A DNA stretch of 64,000 bases from Aquatica leii. Its lineage: Eukaryota > Arthropoda > Insecta > Coleoptera > Lampyridae. The DNA lies in contig CM069436.1 of assembly GCA_035610365.1 (NCBI GenBank), forward strand, positions 85,623,912 through 85,687,911, in the 5' to 3' direction. The notes below the pieces were generated by a model that ran no database searches, was not told the origin of the DNA, and saw only the letters and a program-made list of their open reading frames with translations. Shown in pieces: positions 56,533 through 64,000 of the stretch. Every line of letters begins with the position of its first letter. Position 1 is the first letter of the stretch. The translations under genes and the position numbers were made by a program.

Positions 56533-59500
56533 TATATATTATATCTAGAAATTATTTTGTACATGGATAAATAAAGCTTTATTGTGTTATAAGAAGAATA
56601 TAATGGTTTTTTGAAACAAAAACGCATATATTGAGCCGATCCACAAGGGGTCTCCACGTCTAAAGAAGTTTGACTTGTTTCATAATGTTCATATTTTTTT
56701 CAAACGTTTGCAGTTTTTTTTTTTTTTATTAAAATCTGCTTGTTCTGTATCAATCACATAATTTTATATCAATTTAGTTAGAATTCTAATACAAAACAGT
56801 AATTTATAATGCAACACTTATTCGCATTTATTTAAATAAATTATGTTAATTTACATTAGAATTGAATTAACGATTTCAGAAATGATATTTAATAGACAAC
56901 GCAGTAACATTCCAGTAGATTAAATTTTGAAAACACGAGCTTTGCTAAAATATGCACAAATTGATTAAATTATATCAACAATAATACTTATGTCACCTTG
57001 ATTGTCGAAACTATTATGCTTGACAAGTTTAATTCCATTTTAAGACGCTGTTAAGACTCTTCGAAACATTGCGTTGTCAGAGCTCAATTCAATCACCTAC
57101 TATATTAAGCTGTTCACTTGGTTTAATTACCAATATTTATGTTATTTTTTTACTTATATAGTCATTTAGTTTAAGCAAACCAAAGTTGTCATTGATTCGT
57201 TGTTCATTTTAAATTTTACACTCGTCTTTGACCATTTATTTTTGAAATTTTATTTTTTGCAAAGTGTATTTTTTTATTCTAGAATTAGGCAAGTAGAAAA
57301 TAATAACAAAAGCACATATAAACCAACGTATTATTTTTGGCTCTTTATTTGAAATAATTAAATCTACTCAGCACAAAAGAATATTACCTTTGTATGTTAA
57401 AAAATCTTGATGAAGTTATTTAATATTTCATTTCATGTTTTTATTATATACAAGGAAATGTATATGTTATGTGTAATAAAATCTAAATTAACGCTTTACC
57501 TTTTAGATCCGTCGAATTAAATAATTTACGTAAAAGCATTAATAAGATTAGACATTCTAATTATCAACAGGAGAAACTTTGCCAACTTAATTAGTAATTT
57601 AGGGAGTTGAGCATTTTATACTGGAAACTTTTCATATTTATTTATTGTGTAATTTTGAAGTGATTTGCATTTTTTTATTGTATTAAAATTTAATACGTTT
57701 TTAGAATGGTCTCTTTTTAATTGTTAATTTTTACAACCATAAATAAAACTTACTTAGACAAACGATGTTGGAAACTTTATCGTGCCAGAAACAAACGTAC
57801 TATTACAACAAAACTTGCTTAAAGCTGTAAACTTAAAAAGATTTCATGCTTAGTGTACTGTAAGTTACACAAATTGATTTTAAGAAAAAGTTAATTCAAA
57901 ATTTATAACGAGTATTGCGGCATTATTGTTCAGTAAGTTAAACGAAAAAAGGAACAATGTATTTAATTTTATAAATCGTAACTTTTATTTACTTTATTTT
58001 TAGAATTCACGATGTTTTTAGTTTTATTTTTATATTACAGTGGAAATTAGGTAACTAAATCAAAGGTTTTTGAATTTTAAATGGTTAATGAAACTTGTAT
58101 TTTTAGAAACTCATTTTTATGCTTAAGTGTAAAAAACCATTATTTTATCGATTACAAATATTATTACGCTTTTATCAATCATTTTTCATCGCTAACTCGG
58201 CCATAAAACTGTAAGGTCACGTAGGTGTAATTTATTGCGTTTACTGTCACATCGCATTTAATTAGATGAGTCGTGTATATGTATGAGTAATTTGTACTAC
58301 ATTATACAGTAAAAACGTAAACGTGTACATAACTATTAAATTATGACACGCTTTTTTTGAAAAAGCATATTAGAAAAATTAATTTAAACTAATATTCATC
58401 ATAAACGAAGGCCTGTAAGTATACATTGCAATGTCGGCTTTATTAAGCAAAACGAATTTGTAGAAGGATAATTTTACAACGAACAAAAATGAACATCACT
58501 GTTTAATTAAGTTAAATTTGGTTTTACTAATTAACATAATTTAAATAGATAAAGTATTCTTAATTTAATTGCGTCTAACGAAACAAACAAAACGTAATAA
58601 CATTGTACGATTCAAAGTGAATATAAGCAACACAATTTAATAAAATCAAATACCTTTTTTTTATTAATTTAATGTTAAGGTTAATTATTAATACTTTTTG
58701 CTTTAACATTTGACCAAACTTTTTGGTTTAATTATTTTTAAAAACTCTAGAAGTTATTGTTTTGGATTGTTTATAGTTATGCACTAAAAACGCTTTGAAT
58801 ATACATGCCAATACGCACACTTTTTCTAATAACTTGAGGTGTTTTGAGGTGTTATGCTTCTTCGATGTATAATGTATCGAGAATTTACTTGATCATATCA
58901 ATTTTTTTTCCATAACTGCAGCTCCTCATTGGGTCATAATAAGTTTTTTCTTCTGCGTCAGTAGTTTCATCTCAAAGTTTATGGTTTGTCATGGTTTGTC
59001 AACATAAGAATGTATTTACTGAGCATTCAATGAGGAAGGCAATAATTTAAAACAAAATAGAAATTTAAAAATATTTGGCAAATTTGAAAACGTAAATATA
59101 CAGTTAGAAATTGGTAATGGCAAGGGCAAATAATAGCGTAAAATAATCATCCAGTCTTTCTCAACCAGAAGAGATGCTCTCAAATTCTATACACTCTGAA
59201 GCAACACTTATACTTTCTACAGTGCAATGAGTGAAAATCTTTTTTTTCTTTTCTTTTACTCTTTGAATTTATTTTTTTCTCCATTGTCCATTTTTCTAAT
59301 TGATTCTCTGTCATTGTGTCGACGTGGTCTCTCCAATATCGTACAGACGGCAATAAAGATTACGAAGACAACACTTACACAAAGGAACTTTTAGAAAAAG
59401 ATAACAAAACACAAGAAAAAGTACACAAAACGTTAGTAAAATATAAAAATAGAAGAAACAGAAAGGCCCATATTAAATCGTTAATGAAATGTTTAAGTAC

Positions 59501-60160
59501 GAAAGATTTGAATTAAAAACAATAATCACATTGCTATTTCAAAAAATTGTTTCCACCCAAAATGTGCCTATTAATAGAAGAAACAGAATCACAATATCAA
59601 TCTATAGAAATAAAAGGGAAACCAGAATGCCCCGGACGACGCAGTTTTTAGGACTGATAACAAGGACGATTTACAGCTACTACCATATTAGTTTTAAATA
59701 AGAGAAAAAAAACCTTAATAGGCAGATATCTGTAGAAAATACAATATCATAGCAAAAAAACCTACTAGATGTAAATTGGCTGTAATCGACAAATTTATTT
59801 ACCAATGTATGCAATGTACGTAGTTGGGAGTTGAAATAACGAGCTCCAAGAACTTATAACCGTAAGTCGGAACCTAAGTTAATAATCCTTTAAGAATATT
59901 TGGCTATTTAAAAGATCTTATATGAAGAAAGAAATATATGTCCACTGAAACAAAAGCAAAAAACATAATGAAAGCAGCGGAGATGAAGACATGAAGAACT
60001 ATTAAAATTTAACTAATACCATTGGAGAATGTTATGTACTAGGCTGTATAATACATTGTTCTAAGATATCGTTAATTCATTTATTTGCAGAAATAATAAC
60101 GCTGTTTTTTTAGAACAACATCAGATGAATCAATTGAGTGAACAACTTTACCATTTAAAC
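56533..60160. other. Long AT-rich stretch with no recognisable gene
   Basis: Nothing readable from 56.5 to 59.3 kb apart from a short repeated phrase (ATGGTTTGTC twice at 58980-59000). From 59316 to 60010 the plus strand has A-rich coding-like text (KELLEKDNKTQEKVHKTLVK, then SQYQSIEIKGKPECPGRR in another frame) that could be a decayed protein gene or transposon ORF. I could not name it. Confidence 0.4.
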
Positions 60161-60171
60161 CTAATTGAGAT

Positions 60172-60292
60172 CTACAAAATCTTAAGCTTTTGCGGTTGTT
60201 ATGTTTATGATTATAAGAAACTTTCGGATTAAACCCCGTCGTAGTTAAACACCCAGACTTAGGCTTGGTCCTAGTCTCTCCTTGAGAGCCAA
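60172..60292. repeat. PLE-C tail block, second copy
   Basis: Shares AAATCTTAAGCTTTTGCGGT, TGTTTATGATTATAAG, TAGTTAAACACCCAGACTT and GCTTGGTCCTAGTCTCTCC with 48775-48910 in the same orientation. No RT or nuclease lies beside it, so it is a severely truncated PLE-C copy. Similarity stops at about 60292. Confidence 0.65.
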
Positions 60293-60564
60293 AACAAGAA
60301 GTAGAACTTGGCCTTTGCCGTATTGTCGTTTATGAACCCAAACAAACTGACGTTTCGTAAGACATTGCAGCTTGCATTATCTACGCCGGCGTCGTTACGC
60401 TTAAGACAACTTTGATAAAAGATATAGTACGCGCAGTAGAAGTTCCAATACGCACTAGTGTGACGCGATTCTATAAAGAAAGCATTTTTTTTCGTTTTTT
60501 ATTTGTCCTGGGGGTGGAAATGTGCATTTTGCTTTATCACTGAGATGTGTAAAATTTGAGTTAG

Positions 60565-60775
60565 ATAAAATAATATCTTTAGGTTCCTCTTGACTTGAAT
60601 TCATAGTAGATAGTTCTATAATAGTGTATAATAGAAATAAAATTCTTAGAAATCACAAATCTCATGTTTAAAGAATTTGGTACCTTTGAATTTATGGTAG
60701 ATAGTGGTAAGTATGATGGCTAGAAAAATTGTTAGCAATCACAAATCTTTATTTAAACACTTTCGCACATTTATG
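60565..60775. repeat. Imperfect direct repeat of about 100 bp
   Basis: GAATTCATAGTAGATAGT ... ATCACAAATCTCATGTTTAAA (about 60595-60670) is followed by GAATTTATGGTAGATAGT ... ATCACAAATCTTTATTTAAA (about 60689-60760). The two units are diverged and adjacent, between the PLE-C tail copy and the family-X pseudogene. No function is suggested. Confidence 0.6.
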
Positions 60776-61800
60776 TACAGAGTAGTGATTACTTCAACAC
60801 ATTAATGCATTGTTTTTTGGTTTCAAACTTTGGTAACTCACTTCGAGATGCAAGTTTAGCACGAATAAGAGACGGACTCTTGCTTCGTTACCACATACTG
60901 AAGAAGAAGCTTCCGTTGGCAGCTTTATGCATCGTTCAACCGCCTGAGTGTGGCAAGGTAACTTTAAAATGCGATGTTGTCAGGAACGTCTAAAATCATA
61001 TTTTCCAAATCCTCAGTCGAAGTATGTCTTATTAATGGTAGTTCGGTAACTTCAGAGGACTGCCAATTGATTATATCGATGACTTGAAATATCCGAATAG
61101 TGCCCTGATTACGACTTGATACTCTACATCTACACTTGAGAATCCGCCGTAAACCTAATTCCCGAACGTATTTTTGTTCATCAGCTAACATCGCCAACAG
61201 AATGTTTTCAGGATGACCGAAATACGTATTTCTTTATAATATTGGATCTACTATATTCTTAAGTTCGTCAGATAGGTAACGAGACTTCTTGATAATTCCA
61301 AAGAAATGTTTAGATCCGTCCTTACAAGTAGATTTGGTTTTAATCTCAAACCAGCTAGAAGAGTATACCTTGATCACATATTTAACTAAAGTTTTCAGTT
61401 CCATTGATGGTTCTATTGTAGCTACATGTAACCTGAGAATTCGGTTTGCAGTTGTTAACCAGCGCGAGTGCGACGTCTTCCCAGGATCCCGCAGGGATAA
61501 AGACGATGATATTTCACCTCTAGAAATTACTTTACATATATTGAAGAAATATTTCTAATCCGTACTAAGTTTATTTGGATCAATAATCGGCAATTCCGCT
61601 TCAATTGGCTCAAATGCGACGACGGACAGCTTCGCGCAATTTTCTAGCATCTTTCCAATTGCACCAGAGAATCTTTTAGGATCATTTGTCTTTCTATCTA
61701 GGTGTTGCATTAAGTAGCAGAGAGGTAACTTATTAATGTGTAATAAACATACCTGCTATTGAATTTCGTATTTCCACCTATAAATTAGATCTTCAGTTGC

Positions 61801-62045
61801 TTTTTTTTCTCTTCTTGGAGCCTTCGATTAAGTGTGGAATTTTTTTTATTTAATTAAACAACCGTAGTTGTAATTACGGCGACGTTTCGTGGTCTTTGAT
61901 GTGACAACTTCATCAGGCCAAATCTTTATTAAAAAAGTTAAATTCAGTATTTTATACTCGTACATTTACATGCATAAAAACTTAAAATATACAATGTATA
62001 ACTTACCACTAAATTATCGATTGTCTTTGTCCTAACATTTAAATT
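61801..62045. repeat. Left arm of the foldback element
   Basis: Reverse complement of 62123-62366 with few changes. Shared words include GAAGGCTCT-like ends, TTCCACACTTAATCGA, CCGTAGTTGTAATTACGG, ATACAATGTATAACTTACCA and TTATCGATTGTCTTTG. A palindrome of this size should form a long hairpin in single strands. Confidence 0.85.
61875..61916 (-). ncRNA. Hammerhead-ribozyme-like core (left arm)
   Basis: The same core on the opposite strand as part of the inverted arm. Stem II has one mismatch here (GTTGTC against GACCAC), while the CTGATGA and GAAA boxes are unchanged. Confidence 0.35.
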
Positions 62046-62122
62046 ACAATTAGAATACTTAAAAACTCCATTTGAATTTACATTAAAATAATCAGTCCTT
62101 AATTAAAATTTAATTTACAATT

Positions 62123-62366
62123 TTTAAATGTTAGAACAAAGACAATCGATAATTTAGTGGTAAGTTATACATTGTATATTTTAAGTTTTTATGCATGTAA
62201 ATGTACGGGTATAAAATACTAAATCTAACTTTTTTAATAAAGATTTGGCCTGATGAAGTGGTCACATCAAAGACCACGAAACGTCGCCGTAATTACAACT
62301 ACGGTTGTTTAATTAAATAAAAAAAATTCCACACTTAATCGAAGGCTCTTAGAAGAGAAAAAAAAC
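62123..62366. repeat. Right arm of the foldback element
   Basis: Inverted partner of 61801-62045. It ends with the same A-run and GAAGAGA-like tip next to the CATACCTGC duplicate. Confidence 0.85.
62250..62291 (+). ncRNA. Hammerhead-ribozyme-like core (right arm)
   Basis: CTGATGA, then stem GTGGTC / GACCAC (six pairs, loop ACATCAAA), then GAAA, then a possible small stem ACG / CGT around TCGC, followed by A. This reproduces the conserved hammerhead core with a tiny stem III, the type reported from Penelope-like elements. One extra A stands between CTGATGA and stem II, and a good stem I was not found by eye, so activity is uncertain. Confidence 0.4.
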
Positions 62367-63469
62367 CATACCTGCCATTGTAATAGACGACCTATGGACT
62401 TTTCTAGTTGTCGGATAACACCATTTTTCAAACCTGTATTTATGACAGTACCATCGCACCCAACTGCTTGCAATTCATCCACATTGCAATTTGAATAAAA
62501 ATCCTTTAGGAATGTCATGATACTTAATGCGATATTTGTAGCACTTCCAGGTGTTGGTGTGATATGGCCGAGGTATTTACAATTTGGCTCTGAAATTAAC
62601 ACAATATGTTCTTCTGTGACAGTTTTCTTGTAATACTTCGTGCCTATTTTTTCTTGCTGAATTGTCTTGTCTTACATACCGTCGAAATAAATGCCTTTAA
62701 CTGCTGATGATTTTTTTCCTGATTGTTCTCGGAGTTCTGTCCGTCTTTTCTTCCGTTCTCTCCTTATTTTACTTCTATCCACTATTTTTGACGGATTTTC
62801 ATTTGATATAACTTGAAAATCCTGGAAAACGGCGCTTACTAGTATTGAGGCTGATTGATCAGATATTCCTGTTCGGTCGCACGCTTGGGCTACATTGCGT
62901 AATTTAATTCGTTTTCTAAAACCCGAAGAAAATAGTGTTTGAGATGATGTTGACGGTTCTGAAATTTCTGAAGTAATAGGCTCTTCTACAGAAGTTGTAA
63001 TATCTGAGATTATAGGTGTAAATGTTTTTTTAAGTGTCTTTGTTGTAATGTCCGGAACCTTAGATGCTAATAATCGAGATACTTCTTTAGCTTTCCTTGT
63101 AAATCTCTTTTGAAGAATTACCCTGGTTTTCTTATCAATATTACCAATTGCCATCTTACGAGCTGTTTGTTGGTCCATTAGAAAATTTCTTTCTTGTTTA
63201 GGCACTTTAATTTTGCACTGACAATTACAGAAATTTTTACATTTGCAGACGGATATATCAAATAACATTTTTTTCAATGAGCTCTCTAAATGTTATCACT
63301 TTTTTTTGAGATTTCTTTTTGTTCTTTTTTATAGCCTTATATTTTTTATTAAAGTTCGCTATCAAGCTCAAAATTCTTTGATCAGAAAGGAGGAAGTACA
63401 TTGCCATCAAATTTTTTGGATAAACCGAACACTTCACAAAACGATTCTTTACGTGTTTTCGGCATTTTT

Positions 63470-63785
63470 ATATTACAAAAAACGTTCTGACAACCGCGAA
63501 AGTAAACTAAACAGACACTGAAATATGCGAGTGACTTGAGCCAAGACGTTGTATTATTAGGGCATGCACACTGCGCCTTAATTGCGCAGACGCAGTGATC
63601 TGAAATATGATTACACTGATTTTAGGCTAACATTGCTGTTCTAGTTAATACTTCGATAAAGAAGGGCAAATACAAACCTCAAGATCATATTGGAAATGTT
63701 TTAAATGTTAATCACTAACTAGTTACTTTAAGACACGTCGTTTGACACTATAGGCGTTTTCAATTTTGAAAAAAAAATTTAACTC
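63470..63785. other. Flank between family X and the last PLE
   Basis: Upstream region of the family-X pseudogene. Contains moderately GC-rich words near 63540-63600. No promoter motif or coding text that I could support. Confidence 0.35.
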
Positions 63786-63789
63786 TACA

Positions 63790-64000
63790 CTAATACGCAC
63801 TCTACCTAAAGAGATCTCTGAAACTATTTGACAAGATGTTTGCAACATTGTAAAAAAAGCCAAACCGTTACACTATAATATTAAGGACATTTTAGTATTG
63901 AGAGCAAATAAAGGAAACGATACAGTCGTTATGAACATACCAGATTACAACGACAAAATGACGAACTTACTCTAGGAAGATTGCTACATACGTCTACAGA
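63790..64000 (+). pseudogene. Start of another Penelope-like RT, cut by the window end
   Basis: Plus-strand text reads KPLHYNIKDILVLRANKGND, then TVVMNIPDYNDKMTNLL, and after a stop EDCYIRLQ. This is the N-terminal Penelope RT block ('I-L-x-A-D-K-G-N-x-T-V-V-M-x-x-x-D-Y-x-x-K-M-x-x-L-L-x-D-x-x-Y-x-x-L') with Asp replaced by Asn in the ADKG motif. It probably continues beyond 64000. It covers exactly the part missing from PLE-C, but whether they are the same family cannot be told. Confidence 0.7.

Larger units (their letters stand above)
61757..62366. mobile_element. Foldback element inserted in family X
   Basis: 610 bp between two copies of CATACCTGC (61748-61756 and 62367-62375), read as a 9-bp target duplication. 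It contains two inverted arms of about 245 bp (61801-62045 and 62123-62366), a spacer of about 77 bp, and 44 bp of unique sequence at the left edge. Leaving out the element and one duplicate makes the family-X text continuous (LLQWQ to VCLLHIN), so this is a clean insertion. The arms carry a hammerhead-like core of a kind known from Penelope-like elements, suggesting an inverted dimer of a PLE terminal repeat. No protein is encoded. Confidence 0.75.
60790..63465 (-). pseudogene. 'Family X' gene: unnamed repeated arthropod protein, decayed
   Basis: The minus-strand text runs over the whole interval. It starts with ATG 63463-63465 (MPKTRKESFCEVFGLSKKF). ITFRELIEK follows, then MLFDISVCKCKNFCNCQCK (Cys-rich), QQTARKMAIGNIDKKT, DRTGISDQSASILVSAV, IVDRSKIRRERKKRR and KGIYFDG. 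After a TAA come TVTEEHIVLISEPNCKYLGH, AVGCDGTVINTGLKNGVIRQ and LLQWQ. A foldback element interrupts, then CLLHINKLPLCYLM, GAIGKMLENCAKL, HSRWLTTANRILRLHVA, YFGHPENILLAMLADEQK, and finally PCHTQAVERCIKL. Defects: one extra A before MLFDIS, stops after FDGM, LSTD and DPIL, and a frame change near 60980. No introns are evident. I know the pattern only as an unnamed protein repeated in arthropod gene sets. The Asp, CxxH and RW layout resembles hAT transposase cores (inference). Confidence 0.6.

Noticed and set aside
59316-59701. Two overlapping plus-strand ORFs as a real gene
   Set aside because: A-rich and without recognisable motifs. The frame changes within 200 bases. Recorded only as coding-like text in the noncoding interval.
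1-64000. CRISPR array, prokaryotic operon or Polinton genes
   Set aside because: No regularly spaced repeats, no ribosome-binding sites with compact genes, and no capsid, packaging ATPase or protein-primed polymerase text was seen.

Overview
The window is AT-rich animal DNA, very probably from an insect or another arthropod. It is built almost entirely of transposable elements and their remains. I found no host gene with exons I could trust, no rRNA, no tRNA and no CRISPR array. The arthropod call rests on the mix of families: Penelope-like elements with GIY-YIG nucleases, Jockey and other APE-type LINEs, BEL/Pao and Ty3/gypsy fossils, piggyBac, several Tc1/mariner types, ZMYM-like hATs, and PIF/Harbinger and Mutator scraps.

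Layout. 0-1.7 kb: Penelope-like element (PLE-A). 1.7-6.5 kb: nothing recognisable. 6.5-7.7 kb: PLE-B nuclease and tail pieces beside a MULE scrap. 7.7-11.5 kb: nothing. 11.5-14.5 kb: minus-strand piggyBac transposase split by a 1.4-kb solo LTR (family A). 14.8-15.3 kb: Tc1/mariner remnant. 15.3-17.3 kb: BEL/Pao fossil. 17.4-17.8 kb: second piggyBac C-terminus. 18.0-18.6 kb: second PLE-B copy. 21.65-23.8 kb: hAT remnant abutting a gypsy fossil. 26.1-26.5 kb: solo LTR (family B). 26.8-27.7 kb: decayed relative of an unnamed protein family ('family X'). 29.4-31.05 kb: unclassified repeat and a Tc1 remnant. 31.2-32.0 kb: PIF/Harbinger-like remnant. 34.3-34.6 kb: Tc1 remnant. 38.7-42.97 kb: nearly whole two-ORF LINE. 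43.8-48.7 kb: Jockey LINE split by a second family-A solo LTR. 48.8-50.2 kb: PLE-C. 51.2-54.4 kb: hAT split by a second family-B solo LTR. 54.46-56.53 kb: apparently intact mariner-like transposon with terminal inverted repeats of about 270 bp. 60.8-63.5 kb: family-X pseudogene split by a 610-bp foldback element. 63.8-64.0 kb: start of another PLE.

The nesting gives a relative chronology. All four solo LTRs have TG...CA ends and 4-5 bp target duplications. Two of them interrupt DNA transposons (piggyBac, hAT) and one interrupts a Jockey ORF1, so those hosts are older. The mariner and the 38.7-kb LINE look youngest.

The most interesting signals are these. The 38.7-kb LINE has a classical A-AAA-AAC slippery heptamer directly before its ORF1 stop, and ORF2 lies open in the -1 frame without an early ATG. 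The foldback element carries a hammerhead-ribozyme-like core in each arm and sits in family X with a 9-bp target duplication. Family X shows a D, CxxH and RW layout like a divergent hAT-type catalytic core. LTR family A carries different internal tandem repeats in its two copies.
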